A stretch of 64,000 nucleotides of DNA from JACSRF01 sp963695505 (GCA_963695505.1 CAVOGX010000008.1:1-64000); one strand, 5' to 3'. Shown: positions 25,033-34,470, counted from the stretch's first letter. Translations and numbers: made by a program. Notes: generated by a model from the sequence alone, not told the origin.

Positions 25033-26004
25033 ATGAAGGCTTATCGCATTCTCTCTCTCGATGGCGGCGGCATTCGCGGCTATCTCACCATATTATTGTT
25101 AGAAAAATTAGAGCAGGCTCATCCCGGCTTTTTGGCCCAGTTTGACCTGTTTGCCGGAACCTCAACGGGATCCATCATCGCCCTGGCCCTGGCCTTTGGC
25201 AAGTCACCCGCGGAGATCCGCGCCCTCTACGAAGAAAAAGGAAACTTTATTTTTCATGACCGGCTGCTGGTAGACTTTCGGGACGTGGGCTTTGCGGCGG
25301 GCATGACGGCCAAATACAACAATCGCAACTTAAAGAAAGCGCTACAGAACCATTTTGGCATGACCCCGCTGGGTTCGTTGGATAAGCGTGTTCTGGTATC
25401 CAGTTTTGACCTGGACCACCAGAAAAAGGGCGAACCGCGGATGTGGAAAGCAAAATTTTTCCACAACTTCCCCAACGACAAACCAGATAACGATGAGAAA
25501 ATTGTGGACGTTGCCCTGCGAAGTTCGGCCGCGCCTTTTTACTTTCCCAGCTACCAGGGGTTCGTAGACGGCTTCGTGGTGGCGAATAACCCCAGCATGT
25601 GCGCCCTGGCGCAAGTGCTGCACACGGCCGAATCCACGCTGGAAAACGTCACCTTACTTTCCCTGGGTACAGGGCTGAATCCCCGCTACATTCCCGCTGG
25701 GGACAGCGACCGGGGGTGGCTGCAGTGGATGGTACAGCTAAACCCCATGAACCGCCGCTGGTATGCTATGCCGCTGATTTACATGATGTGGGAAGGTGGC
25801 GTGAATCTGGCCAACTACCAGTGCCGCCAGTTGCTCCACGAAAACTTTTACCGCCTCGATCCGCTGCTGCCCAGGCTGGTGGACATTGACGACGTAGGGT
25901 CCCTGCCCCTGCTGCGCCGCGTGGCAAATAAAGTGGAATTAGAGCCGGTATTGGAATGGATTGGCGCGCGTTTTGCGCAAACGGCCGTATCCACCGCCGC
26001 CTGA
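25033..26004 (+). CDS. Patatin-like phospholipase
   Basis: A 323-residue serine lipid acyl hydrolase. Visible: the oxyanion-hole motif SLDGGGIRGYL (about 6-16), the nucleophile elbow GTSTGS (Ser near residue 45) and the dyad Asp in DGFVVANNP (about 184-192). No signal peptide or TM helix, so a cytosolic or membrane-peripheral enzyme. GAGGAGG precedes the ATG. It is followed after 12 bp by the SRPBCC gene. No nucleotide cyclase, TIR or ubiquitin-like partner lies nearby, so an anti-phage CBASS role is not supported; a housekeeping lipid hydrolase is likelier. Confidence 0.88.
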   Translation: MKAYRILSLDGGGIRGYLTILLLEKLEQAHPGFLAQFDLFAGTSTGSIIALALAFGKSPAEIRALYEEKGNFIFHDRLLVDFRDVGFAAGMTAKYNNRNLKKALQNHFGMTPLGSLDKRVLVSSFDLDHQKKGEPRMWKAKFFHNFPNDKPDNDEKIVDVALRSSAAPFYFPSYQGFVDGFVVANNPSMCALAQVLHTAESTLENVTLLSLGTGLNPRYIPAGDSDRGWLQWMVQLNPMNRRWYAMPLIYMMWEGGVNLANYQCRQLLHENFYRLDPLLPRLVDIDDVGSLPLLRRVANKVELEPVLEWIGARFAQTAVSTAA

Positions 26005-26016
26005 CCGGACAAAGCC

Positions 26017-26568
26017 ATGCAGTTCAACCTTCGCACGCACATTGCCTGTCCACCGGCGGAACTGTTCGCTTTCCTACAGGACATCGACCGCTACGCCGGC
26101 CGTCCCGGAACCATCGTGCCTGTTTACGACAAGCTTACCCCCGGTCCATCGCGCCTGGGCACGCGCTACCGCGAAGTCATCCGCGTGCTGCCGGGTTGGC
26201 ACATCGAGAACCAGGCCGAGATTATCCGGTTGGAGCCAGACGCGCGGCTGGACTTGCTCTACGCGTTTCGCCGCGGAAATATGCATGGTGTCCTCTCCTA
26301 CCGCCTGACGCCTACCAGCCAGGGCACCTTGCTGGTGCAGCAGCAGAGTTTGCATCTGCGTGGCTGGCTGCGCCTGTTTACCCTGCCGGTTTTTCTGCTT
26401 TTTGGCCGCCAGGTGCGCCGCCGCTTAGCAGACATCCAGTTTTTGCTGGAAACAGGCGCCCTGGAACGGTTGGCTCAGGGTGATGGCGGGGTTGATTTCT
26501 ACGTGGCCCGGCGGCAGCGCATTTTGCGCGGGACAAAAGGCCGGCAGAGCATCTCCGCCCGCTTTTAG
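26017..26568 (+). CDS. SRPBCC (START-like) family protein
   Basis: A 183-residue protein with the SRPBCC/polyketide-cyclase-like pattern: an N-terminal strand FNLRTHIACPPAELFAFLQDIDRY, a central GTRYREVIRVLPG, a strand LDLLYAFRRG and a long C-terminal helix FGRQVRRRLADIQFLLE. Such folds bind hydrophobic ligands or lipids. It is 12 bp downstream of the patatin gene and probably co-transcribed. Ligand unknown. Confidence 0.75.
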   Translation: MQFNLRTHIACPPAELFAFLQDIDRYAGRPGTIVPVYDKLTPGPSRLGTRYREVIRVLPGWHIENQAEIIRLEPDARLDLLYAFRRGNMHGVLSYRLTPTSQGTLLVQQQSLHLRGWLRLFTLPVFLLFGRQVRRRLADIQFLLETGALERLAQGDGGVDFYVARRQRILRGTKGRQSISARF

Positions 26569-26675
26569 CGGCGCGATATGGGTCAGAAACGGCCGTTTAC
26601 ATACTTAGCGAGGCCCAACAGCGGCTGGCTGCCCTCATCCCCCACATTCCCTACATTGGAGGGCGCCGCAGCAGC

Positions 26676-27203
26676 ATGACCCGCGTGCTGATTGGAACCG
26701 CTTACAGCCTGGCCTTTTACCAAGCAATGCACAGCCGGGGTGAGGAAACGGCCGTAATCGGCGCGCTGCACCAGCAGGCGGTGGAGGCGCATTTTGCCAG
26801 CATTCCCCAATGGCAAAAACGCATCGCCCGGCTGGGCTGGGGCTTTTTCTTCCGCCGTCCGGGGCGTTGGCTGCTGCAAAGGCTGCTGCGGCGGCAGGCT
26901 GCGCAGTCACAGAAAAGGCGTTACGCCGCGGACTTTGTTTTTGACTACGTGCCGGGGAACGGGCGAACCTTTGACCTGGGCATTGATTACACAGAATGCG
27001 CGGTGTGCAAATTTTTTGCCGCCCAGAGTGCGGCGGAATTTACGCGCTACGTCTGTCTCTACGACTATCCCCACAGCGCCCTGACCAGAACGGGCCTGGT
27101 GCGCACCACCACCCTGGCCGAAGGGGCAGAACGGTGTGATTTTCGCTTCAAATACGGCCGTTCCCCGCAAAATCGGCAGGTCACCCAGGTTAAAATCATA
27201 TGA
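26676..27203 (+). CDS. L-2-amino-thiazoline-4-carboxylate hydrolase family protein
   Basis: At least 175 residues matching the ATC-hydrolase-like family, whose founding member opens a thiazoline ring in cysteine synthesis. Signatures include DYTECAVCKFFAAQ, YVCLYDYPHS and a C-terminal TTTLAEGAERCDFRFKYG. The annotated ATG 26676 cuts off the usual N-terminal helix: the same frame reads back through LSEAQQRLAALIPHIPYIGGRRSS to about 26583 without a start codon, while an ATG at 26578 is one base out of phase. I infer a one-base deletion near 26581, so the true start is probably 26578. Confidence 0.7.
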   Translation: MTRVLIGTAYSLAFYQAMHSRGEETAVIGALHQQAVEAHFASIPQWQKRIARLGWGFFFRRPGRWLLQRLLRRQAAQSQKRRYAADFVFDYVPGNGRTFDLGIDYTECAVCKFFAAQSAAEFTRYVCLYDYPHSALTRTGLVRTTTLAEGAERCDFRFKYGRSPQNRQVTQVKII

Positions 27204-27286
27204 AGGAGGTAAACCATCTGGAAAAATCTGAGATTGACGTGTGGGTGCCGCTGGTGGAGGTGCCGGAAACGGCCGTTGCGCGGTAG
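27200..27286 (+). CDS. Possible 28-codon ORF coupled to the ATC-hydrolase-like gene
   Basis: ATG 27200 overlaps the preceding stop (ATGA) and the frame runs 28 codons, including the palindrome-encoded ETAV, to TAG. AAGGAGG falls inside the ORF rather than before it. It may be a real small protein, the remnant of a longer gene, or chance. Low confidence. Confidence 0.2.
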   Translation: MKEVNHLEKSEIDVWVPLVEVPETAVAR

Positions 27287-27473
27287 AGAGTGATGGTGAA
27301 GTGGGTAACGGCCGTTCACTGCCGCTCATACAATCGGCGTGGCACACAAAATTCCGAACCTGTCAGGATTTCGATAGCAATAAAGAAGATATGTGCTATC
27401 AGTAATACTAGAAGGGTGAATACCTTTTATTATGTGCTTTGTCGGGCCGCCAGACGACCGCTTGGAGGATAAA

Positions 27474-28952
27474 ATGAAACGCTTCTTTATCTTTGGCATT
27501 TTGACCATGGTTTTGGTGATTATCGTTTCCTGCAAAAGCCAGGAAACCCCGCTTTTCCAAGAGACCGAATGCATGTTTACTGATTTTTTAGGGCGCGAAA
27601 CCCAATGTGGCACTCTAATCGTTCCCGAAGACCGCACCCAGGCCGACAGCCCGATGATCGAATTACAAGTTGCCATCATCAGCAGCACTCACTCAAATCC
27701 TGAACCGGACCCGATTGTTATACTTCAAGGAGGGCCTGGCGCCAGTGCTATAGAAAGCATTGAAAGTTGGGCATTCATGTTCCGCAACACGATTAATCGT
27801 GACCTGATCGTCTTAGATCAACGAGGAACGGGATATTCTCAACCAGCCCTCAATTGCCCAGAATTGGAAGAACCCTATTACGAACTATACGAACTAAATC
27901 TAAGCTCAGTGGAAGAAAGCCAACGACTTGTCCAGATGCTGCAAGAGTGTCATGACCGCCTGGTTGCCGAAGGCGTTAACCCTGCTGCATACACCAGTGC
28001 AGCCAGCGCTGCAGATGTGGCCGACCTTCGCCGGGCAATGGGTTATAAAGAATGGAACATTTATGGATCCTCTTACGGCACCCGGTTGGCTTTGACGGTA
28101 ATGCGCGATCACCCAGACGGGATACGCAGCGTTATTTTGGATTCCCCTTATCCTCCACAGGCAGATCTTTATGTGACGCAAGCAGTTAATGGAGAACGAT
28201 CATTAGAGTTGATTTTCAATAACTGTGCCGCGGAAGAGGCTTGTAGTCAGGCGTATCCAGATCTAAAGAATAAGTTTATTGAAATGGTTGACCAACTAAA
28301 TAAGCAACCCGTTTCTTTGGCAATTTCTCGCCCCCAAACTGGGAAGAGTTACAATTTTGTACTCAATGGAGATCGCCTGATCAAGATTTTCTTCGATCTA
28401 ATGTATCGAACCCAAAACCTTCCCCGTTTACCAAAGTTGATTTACGACCTTGCGAGTGGGGATTGGGATGCTCTACCTGGGCTGATCCGGGCAAGTTTAT
28501 TTTGGAACGATGCTTGGTTTGAGGGAATGTATTATGCTGTTCAATGCAGCGAGGAAGCCTATTTTGGTTCTCCAGAAGTCGTCCAGCTTGCAAACGCTGC
28601 TGTTTCTCTCCATTTTGGAGAGGGGCTCGACAATGCCTCAATTTATGAATTGTGTGGAGTTTGGAAAACCCAGAGTCCACCAGCTTTTGAGAATGAACCT
28701 GTTGTTAGTAGCATACCTACTCTAATCTTGACGGGCGAATATGACCCTATCACCCCACCTGCCTGGGGGGAGTTGGCATCAGAAACTCTGCCCGAGTCTC
28801 AATTTTTTGTTTTTCCGGGTGTGGGGCATGGAGTGCTCGTAGAAGAAAGTATTTGCCCATATTTAATCACAAGCTCATTTTTAGATGACCCGAATTCACC
28901 GGTCAATGCGGCTTGCCTGGATAGACTAGGCCTCACTTTCGCTATCAAGTAA
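27474..28952 (+). CDS. Alpha/beta hydrolase lipoprotein (S33/TAP-like peptidase)
   Basis: A 492-residue exported hydrolase. ATG 27474 follows TTGGAGG and yields a lipoprotein signal MKRFFIFGILTM...VSCKS. The catalytic pieces are the oxyanion region LQGGPGAS, the nucleophile elbow YGSSYG, the acid in LTGEYDPITPP and the His in GVGHGVLVEE; the last region is the TAP-like C-terminal part of tripeptidyl-aminopeptidase-type S33 enzymes. It probably releases N-terminal peptides or Pro from peptides outside the cell. The gene is AT-richer than its neighbours and has no ACGGCCGT copy, so recent transfer is possible. Confidence 0.85.
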   Translation: MKRFFIFGILTMVLVIIVSCKSQETPLFQETECMFTDFLGRETQCGTLIVPEDRTQADSPMIELQVAIISSTHSNPEPDPIVILQGGPGASAIESIESWAFMFRNTINRDLIVLDQRGTGYSQPALNCPELEEPYYELYELNLSSVEESQRLVQMLQECHDRLVAEGVNPAAYTSAASAADVADLRRAMGYKEWNIYGSSYGTRLALTVMRDHPDGIRSVILDSPYPPQADLYVTQAVNGERSLELIFNNCAAEEACSQAYPDLKNKFIEMVDQLNKQPVSLAISRPQTGKSYNFVLNGDRLIKIFFDLMYRTQNLPRLPKLIYDLASGDWDALPGLIRASLFWNDAWFEGMYYAVQCSEEAYFGSPEVVQLANAAVSLHFGEGLDNASIYELCGVWKTQSPPAFENEPVVSSIPTLILTGEYDPITPPAWGELASETLPESQFFVFPGVGHGVLVEESICPYLITSSFLDDPNSPVNAACLDRLGLTFAIK

Positions 28953-29006
28953 TTTGTGACCATCCGCTTGTCTCTAAGTGAAGAAGCAAAACATTTTTTT
29001 GAGGGC

Positions 29007-29603
29007 CTAGCCACCTATCGAACTGACGGGGCCATGTGCCGGATACACCTGTTTTGCGCCCTTTTCCTGCAGGAGTTTCCAGCTTGCCGAAGCAACCGGA
29101 TTATCGAAGGCAAACGCTCTCGGTGGCAGGTCGCCGGTAAAAACCGAACTATCGTCCAGCAAGAGGGAAACGCAGTGGTCGGAGTGGCCCGGCGTGTGCA
29201 GAATTTCTCCGGCAATACCAATCTGGCTGAGGCACTCGCGGCTTTCCGCAAAGGAGATGACAACATTGCCCTCTAGCCTAATTTCCACATACTTATCCTG
29301 GGGCTTTGTCCAGGTCTTCATGACGGGAATAGCCTCAACCTGCACGTCCAACACCAGCAGGGGCACCCCTTCCTGCTTCAGCTCCTCGGCCAGCCCTGCG
29401 TGGTCAATGTGGTAATGGGTGGCCAGCGCATAGCGAATCTCGTGAAGGGGCGCGTCCATTCGCTTAAGGTTGGCTTTCATAGTTCCCAGGGTGCCGGGCC
29501 AACCAATATCGACCAGCAGCCGCGAATTGCCTGCACTCACCACCCAATAGTTGGTCGAGCGATATCCCACATTCACAATCGTCAAAGATGCTGCTTTCGA
29601 CAC
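29007..29603 (-). CDS. MBL-fold metallo-hydrolase
   Basis: A 198-residue metallo-beta-lactamase-fold protein starting at GTG. It carries the metal motif THYHIDHAG (HxHxDH), a second His in HTPGHSDH, an Asp in FTGDLPP and a final His in YPAHGPV. No signal peptide. Substrate unknown; length is short, as in glyoxalase-II-like or general MBL hydrolases. Convergent with the S33 lipoprotein gene. Confidence 0.85.
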   Translation of the reverse strand: MSKAASLTIVNVGYRSTNYWVVSAGNSRLLVDIGWPGTLGTMKANLKRMDAPLHEIRYALATHYHIDHAGLAEELKQEGVPLLVLDVQVEAIPVMKTWTKPQDKYVEIRLEGNVVISFAESRECLSQIGIAGEILHTPGHSDHCVSLLLDDSSVFTGDLPPRAFAFDNPVASASWKLLQEKGAKQVYPAHGPVSSIGG

Positions 29604-29664
29604 AAACCTTTACATCCCAAAAACTTGCCTGCTGTTCTGGAAGATTTCTGTGCAGGTCCCGTCT

Positions 29665-30006
29665 TCAATGAGAACCCATTGCTTCGGCAGCAAGGAACAA
29701 TGTCAGAAATGCGCCTAAAACGGTGGACAAATAAACCAGTAGCGCCTTCTCTTTTAGCCTGATGATTGCCAGGAGTCCCACCATAAACGCAGAAACGCCA
29801 GCAGCCATTCCGGCAAGCATGGTAAGCGCCAATGCCGGTCGCGCAGAAATATCCGCCAAAATAGTCCCGCCTGCCGGGACTGATTCATACAGCGTATTTG
29901 TAAATGAAGAGCCAATTACAAACAATATGGGCGCCACGACGATAAGCCCCACCGACCACTTGCCCAACGTGGTTTGGGGTGTGATTCTCCACGCTTTATT
30001 TGCCAT
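29665..30006 (-). CDS. Small polytopic membrane protein
   Basis: About 113 residues with three to four hydrophobic helices (about 17-37, 52-80, 86-108). Family not recognised. GGTGAG lies just before ATG 30006; a GTG at 30015 would add three residues. It begins 13 bp after the stop of the GNAT gene on the same strand, so the two are likely co-transcribed. Confidence 0.55.
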   Translation of the reverse strand: MANKAWRITPQTTLGKWSVGLIVVAPILFVIGSSFTNTLYESVPAGGTILADISARPALALTMLAGMAAGVSAFMVGLLAIIRLKEKALLVYLSTVLGAFLTLFLAAEAMGSH

Positions 30007-30019
30007 GCTACTCACCCTA

Positions 30020-30436
30020 CTACAGCGCTTTCGTCAGATAGAAACGCTGGTGTCCGGTGGGAAAGTTTGCTAATGTGCCAAATATTTCATAGCCATACTT
30101 TTTGTAGAAGTCTGGCGCCTGAAAGCTAAAGGTGTCTAAAAAGGCGTTTTTCGCACCCCGCCGCCGCGCTTCTTCTTCCGCCAACCGCAATAATTGCTGC
30201 CCGTAACCCTGACCGCGCAGCTCCTCTTTAACCCACATCAAATCGACGTGCAGCCAATTCCAGTAGGTTGCGCCAATGACGCCACCCACGATTTCCTGGT
30301 CAGGCCCGCGCAGCACAAAGCAAAGGGTCTTGGCCTGGTCATCACCAGCCTGCTGCGTGTTGAAATCGCTGATGGCCGGACCAATCACGCCCCATTCTGG
30401 TTTGTCGAGGTATTCAATGATGTTTTCATCGTTCAT
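30020..30436 (-). CDS. GNAT family N-acetyltransferase
   Basis: A 138-residue acetyltransferase with the acetyl-CoA binding signature RGQGYGQQLL and the following helix (LAEEEARRRGAKNAFLDT), then FYKKYGYEIFG, the usual C-terminal strand. Substrate not predictable. Confidence 0.85.
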   Translation of the reverse strand: MNDENIIEYLDKPEWGVIGPAISDFNTQQAGDDQAKTLCFVLRGPDQEIVGGVIGATYWNWLHVDLMWVKEELRGQGYGQQLLRLAEEEARRRGAKNAFLDTFSFQAPDFYKKYGYEIFGTLANFPTGHQRFYLTKAL

Positions 30437-30535
30437 GATTTTTCTATTCCTTTGCGTTTATTTTGGATTTGTCAAACCATGCCCTAAAAGGGCTAAGAGT
30501 TTTTCAGATTCTTTACTGCATTTTGCAAGGTCGGT

Positions 30536-31069
30536 TTATTTCGTTTCTTTCAGTGTTTTGATCAGCATTCTCCATTCCAATGATTCGAAAAGCTTTCTAC
30601 GTGCTGTGAGGACATTGCTAATTCGTTGAGCGAGGATTCCACCGTACACCATCAGCTCCTCAATGTGCATGCTAGTCTGTATGTGCTGATTACATCGAGC
30701 AGAATACAGACCAAGATTCTCAAGTTCATACTCTAATTCCGGCGACTGATTTCGCGATCTTAGATGCCCCCATTCATATTTGATATAGTTTTTATCCCAG
30801 TCTTTTGGAGAGTTCCAACAAAGGGGAAGCTCGGTTCCCTCAACATGGAAAAATGGTCTGCTATCTTGGGCATCAAAAAGAAGGCTGATGGTCCTAGATA
30901 AGATATCTAAAGATTTCACTTGACTTACACGATAGCCTGCTTTTCTGATCCGAGGGACCAGTGTTTTCACCAAACGAGCGATGTGAACCTCTTGAAATTC
31001 ATAAGTATATGCATCAGGGTTTGCTGCAAGTGCTTTGCGATGATCTACAAGTTTAACTTTTTCTTTCAT
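30536..31069 (-). CDS. Hypothetical protein
   Basis: 177 residues, soluble and rich in Arg, Lys and Leu, with no motif I recognise. The C-terminal half (HIEELMVYGGILAQRISNVLTARRKLFESLEWRM) looks helical. Base composition is AT-richer than the arg region and no ACGGCCGT copy is present, in keeping with the 27.3-32.6 kb accessory stretch. Confidence 0.5.
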   Translation of the reverse strand: MKEKVKLVDHRKALAANPDAYTYEFQEVHIARLVKTLVPRIRKAGYRVSQVKSLDILSRTISLLFDAQDSRPFFHVEGTELPLCWNSPKDWDKNYIKYEWGHLRSRNQSPELEYELENLGLYSARCNQHIQTSMHIEELMVYGGILAQRISNVLTARRKLFESLEWRMLIKTLKETK

Positions 31070-31157
31070 CTTCTATCTCATGAAACATAACAATTTCAGA
31101 CTAGCCTGATAACACATCGAATCTATGAAAAAGAGGTAACCAAGATGACCGACATGT

Positions 31158-32240
31158 CTATAACACTTGAAAAATATCGATCCCCCGCTCCATGGCCCGC
31201 TCTATTCCCCATTCTATTATTGAAGGCGGCGGCGCTTTAAACTCCTCGTCCGAACGGCGCACCAGCGCCAGCGCCTCTTCATCGCAGAAGGAGACGCAAA
31301 CCCCACACCCCACGCAGCGCAGGCTGTCGACGCTCATCACAAAATCATCGTTGAGGGCCAGCGCATCAAACTGGCACTGCTCCACACAGGTCTCGCAGCC
31401 GTTGCACAGCGCGGCGTCCACCTGGTTCACAAAAGCAGAACGGGCGACCACATTGGCAATGCCCAGGTCGGCCATTCCGCGCAAAATGCCACAGGAACAG
31501 GTGCAGCAGTTGCAAATGTAATGCATTCCTCTCTGGTTGTTGCTCACTGAATGCACCAGCCCGGCGGCAGCCGACCGGTCCAGCACGCCTACGGCTTCCT
31601 CGTGGCTCAAGGCGCGGATGGTAGGGTGCTGGTCAAAGACCCCGGGCCGCTCATTGAGAATCAGGCACACGTCCACGGGGTGGTCGCATGGGTCGCCAAC
31701 GAGGGACTTTTGCACGCGGCAGATGCAGTCAATGACGCCCCACGACTGCGACTGCCCCACAATGTCTGCCGCACTTTCGTAGGGGTGTACCTCCATGTCG
31801 ATACGAATACTCTCATTGACGGGAATGACACGATGCACCTGGGGTTTGACGGCCAGCATTTGGCCAAAGGCCTGCCGGTAGTATTTTTCAAATAGGGCGG
31901 CTTGTTCACCGTTAATTTGGCCCAACTGCGCCTCGTAAATACCCACGACAAAGGGCAGCAGCCCAAATGCTAGGCCAGCATCAGTACGGCCTGCACGAAT
32001 CAGACCGCGGCGGGACATACTTTTTAGCGTCGCCGAAAACCGAGCAGCATCTCCGCCCAGGCGCGCCGCTAATTGGGCGGGAGTTTCCAACGTAACGCGC
32101 AGTTGGGCAGCCAGGGCAGCTTCCTCCGGAGAATAAAGGGTAGCCAGCAGGCGCAGTTCCACGCCATCTGCGGTGGGCGGATATCCGTTGGGCAGCGCAT
32201 CCAGCCGTTCTGCTAGTAGTTTATAGGGGTCTTTTTCCAT
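31158..32240 (-). CDS. Winged-helix plus 2[4Fe-4S] ferredoxin-domain protein
   Basis: A 360-residue protein started at ATG 32240, behind GAGGAG. The N-terminal 90 residues look like a winged-helix domain (PAQLAARLGGDAARFSATLKSMSRRGLIR). The middle has Cys-rich patches (DCICR...CDHPVDVC and YICNCCTCSC). The C-terminus holds two ferredoxin motifs, CNGCETCVEQC (about 279-289) and CVGCGVCVSFC (about 309-319). It is probably a redox or metal-cluster protein; related proteins are annotated only as 4Fe-4S binding proteins. Confidence 0.75.
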   Translation of the reverse strand: MEKDPYKLLAERLDALPNGYPPTADGVELRLLATLYSPEEAALAAQLRVTLETPAQLAARLGGDAARFSATLKSMSRRGLIRAGRTDAGLAFGLLPFVVGIYEAQLGQINGEQAALFEKYYRQAFGQMLAVKPQVHRVIPVNESIRIDMEVHPYESAADIVGQSQSWGVIDCICRVQKSLVGDPCDHPVDVCLILNERPGVFDQHPTIRALSHEEAVGVLDRSAAAGLVHSVSNNQRGMHYICNCCTCSCGILRGMADLGIANVVARSAFVNQVDAALCNGCETCVEQCQFDALALNDDFVMSVDSLRCVGCGVCVSFCDEEALALVRRSDEEFKAPPPSIIEWGIERAMERGIDIFQVL

Positions 32241-32372
32241 GGGGTTTCTCCTCGGCCAGGCAGGGTAGCAGTAACCGATAAATATAACAATCCTATGCCA
32301 TGTGGTCATTATAAAAAAGATGGCCACATAGCATAAGTGACAAACATCATGGATTTGGGGCTGCCTGCTAAT

Positions 32373-33014
32373 TTACCCTTGCAGAAAGTGGCGGGTAACA
32401 TGTGAGACGGTTTCTGCAATGGATAGGGAACCATCAACCTGTAACCATGACAGGCCATTTTTTACTGCCTCAGTCTCCAGCCAGCGGGCAAACCCGGCAT
32501 CGCGGCTCATCCAGTTTTCAAAGGCCTGGGCAGGATTTGAAGTGGCGGCCAGGATGCCATCGACCCAAGGCCGCCGGGCGTAATGCTGCCGTTGGAAAGG
32601 CTCGGCAGGAATCAGCCAGAAGGCATGATGGGGCTGGGGAAGGAGCGGAGCCAAAAGGTGGGGTAAGGCAGCGGCGCCTTCAAAAAGCAACGGCCGTTCC
32701 TCTTCAACCACCATTCGCTCAATATCTTCCAGAACTAGGGAAAATTCCTCAGCGCAAAAGTGAATTTCGCTGGCAATCTGTTGGGCGACCGGCCGCAGCC
32801 ACAGCGCGTCACCCTGCAAATGGGAAAGGTGATGAAAAGTGGGCTGCTGCACCGGGTTTGAACGCTCGCGGTGGTCGGCGAACCATTCGTCGCAGTGATA
32901 GACGCGCCAGCCCAGGCGGTCGGCGATGGCATTGGCGACGGTGGATTTACCCGCACAGGGCGAACCGCCCAGCCAATAGACGTTATCAAGGGGGAATTTG
33001 GGGGTTAGAGACAT
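32373..33014 (-). CDS. P-loop NTPase, small-molecule or nucleotide kinase-like
   Basis: A 213-residue protein with Walker A GGSPCAGKST near the N-terminus followed by a CDEW motif, typical of AAA_33/uridine-kinase-like folds. It carries a lid-like Arg-rich segment (QRQHYARRPW). The gene ends 5 bp after the argH stop and is read in the same direction, so it may be co-transcribed with argH. Substrate unknown. Confidence 0.7.
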   Translation of the reverse strand: MSLTPKFPLDNVYWLGGSPCAGKSTVANAIADRLGWRVYHCDEWFADHRERSNPVQQPTFHHLSHLQGDALWLRPVAQQIASEIHFCAEEFSLVLEDIERMVVEEERPLLFEGAAALPHLLAPLLPQPHHAFWLIPAEPFQRQHYARRPWVDGILAATSNPAQAFENWMSRDAGFARWLETEAVKNGLSWLQVDGSLSIAETVSHVTRHFLQG

Positions 33015-33019
33015 CCAGA

Positions 33020-34405
33020 TTAGGGGGATTTTACGGGCATAACGGCCGTTTTCGCCGCGGCCATCTGTTCCTGCAAAGCCTCCGGAGCGGTACCGCCGGT
33101 TACATTGCGGCTGGCTAAAGAGACCTTCACGTCAAAAACGGCCGTGGCGTCCGCGTCAAAGTGCGGACTGATGGCCTGCAAGTCGGCCAAAGTCAAGGCG
33201 GAAAGCGGTACCTTCCGCTCTTCAGCCAGATGCACCACCTGCCCTACCAGGTGGTGCGCCTCGCGGAAAGGTACCCCCCTTTTCACAAGGTAATCGGCCA
33301 GGTCTGTGGCCAACAAGGTCGGCTCTAGTTGCGCCACCATGCGTTCCGGGCGCAAGGTGAGGGTGCTAATCACGCCGCTCATTACCGGCAGCACCACGTC
33401 CAGGGTGTCAAAGGCGTCGAAGACCGGCTCCTTGTCCTCCTGCAAATCCTTGTCATAGCTGGAAGGCAGTCCTTTCAGCGTGGCCAACAGCCCCGTCAGG
33501 CTGCCAATCAGCCGCCCCGCTTTGCCTCGCGTCAGCTCCAGCGTGTCCGGATTCTTCTTCTGCGGCATCAGGCTGGAGCCGGTGCTGTAGGCGTCGTCCA
33601 GGCGCACAAAGCCAAATTCGCTGCTGCTGAATAAAATCAACTGCTCGGATAACCGGCTGAGGTGCAGGCCAACCATAGTCGCAGCGTAAAGGAAGTCGGC
33701 AGCAAAGTCGCGGTCGGAGACGGCGTCCAGGCTATTGGCACTGACGCGGGCAAAACCTAGTTCTTGCGCTAGAAATTGACGGTCAACGGGGTAGGCCGTG
33801 CCCGCCAGTGCTGCAGAACCTAGCGGCAGTTCGGACGCCATCTCGCGCACCTGGGCCAGCCGCTGCCCGTCCCGCTCCAGCGGCCAAAAGTGGGACAGTG
33901 CCCAATGCCCCCAGGTAACGGGCTGGGCGTGCTGCAAATGGGTGTAGCCGGGCATGGGCGTGTGCAAATTTGCCTCAGCGCTGGCAATGAGAGCGTGCTG
34001 TAAAGCGGCCAGGTGTGCCTGCAGCACCTCCAAAGCGCCCATGACCCACAGGCGGAAATCGGTGGCTACCTGGTCGTTGCGGCTGCGTCCCGTGTGCAGC
34101 TTGCCACCCACTGCCCCCACCATTTCGGTGAGCCGCCGCTCAACGGCCGTATGCACGTCCTCATCACCCGGCGCAAACACAAAGGTCCCGTCAGCAAACT
34201 CTTGCTGCACCTGGGCCAGGCCATCCACCAGGGTTTGCGCTTCGACAGGCGTCAGCACCCCCGCGCCTACCAGTGCCCGCGCCCAGGCCATGCTGCCTCG
34301 AATGTCTTCGTTAACCAGCCGCACGTCAAAGGACAGGCTGTCGTTGAATTTCCGCACCAATTCGGCCGTGGGCTTTTGGAAACGGCCGCCCCATAGTTTA
34401 CTCAT
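33020..34405 (-). CDS. argH: Argininosuccinate lyase
   Basis: A 461-residue enzyme for the last step of arginine synthesis (argininosuccinate to arginine and fumarate). ATG 34405 is selected because GAGGA lies 7-8 bases upstream and MSKLWGGRF is the classical ArgH N-terminus. Signatures: SRNDQVATDFRLW, GYTHLQHAQPVTWGHW, and the superfamily loop GSSLMPQKKNPD. Full length, no frameshift. It is separated from the argCBDAGJ operon by the ECF sigma/anti-sigma pair on the plus strand and by the MOSC gene. Confidence 0.96.
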   Translation of the reverse strand: MSKLWGGRFQKPTAELVRKFNDSLSFDVRLVNEDIRGSMAWARALVGAGVLTPVEAQTLVDGLAQVQQEFADGTFVFAPGDEDVHTAVERRLTEMVGAVGGKLHTGRSRNDQVATDFRLWVMGALEVLQAHLAALQHALIASAEANLHTPMPGYTHLQHAQPVTWGHWALSHFWPLERDGQRLAQVREMASELPLGSAALAGTAYPVDRQFLAQELGFARVSANSLDAVSDRDFAADFLYAATMVGLHLSRLSEQLILFSSSEFGFVRLDDAYSTGSSLMPQKKNPDTLELTRGKAGRLIGSLTGLLATLKGLPSSYDKDLQEDKEPVFDAFDTLDVVLPVMSGVISTLTLRPERMVAQLEPTLLATDLADYLVKRGVPFREAHHLVGQVVHLAEERKVPLSALTLADLQAISPHFDADATAVFDVKVSLASRNVTGGTAPEALQEQMAAAKTAVMPVKSP

Positions 34406-34470
34406 CAATTTCCTCAATCTTTGTAACTTTCCCTTGTTCAAAGGATATTATCTATTAGAACAAGGCCATT

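Noticed and set aside
25033..26004. Patatin as a CBASS-type anti-phage effector
   Set aside because: No nucleotidyl cyclase or other defence gene nearby.
30491..30530. GCCCT/AGGGC hairpin as terminator
   Set aside because: Only 5 bp of stem and the T-run is displaced and on the wrong strand for the nearest gene end.
29007..32327. Defence island
   Set aside because: Gene families (MBL, GNAT, ferredoxin-like) are general, and no nuclease, methylase or toxin pair is present.
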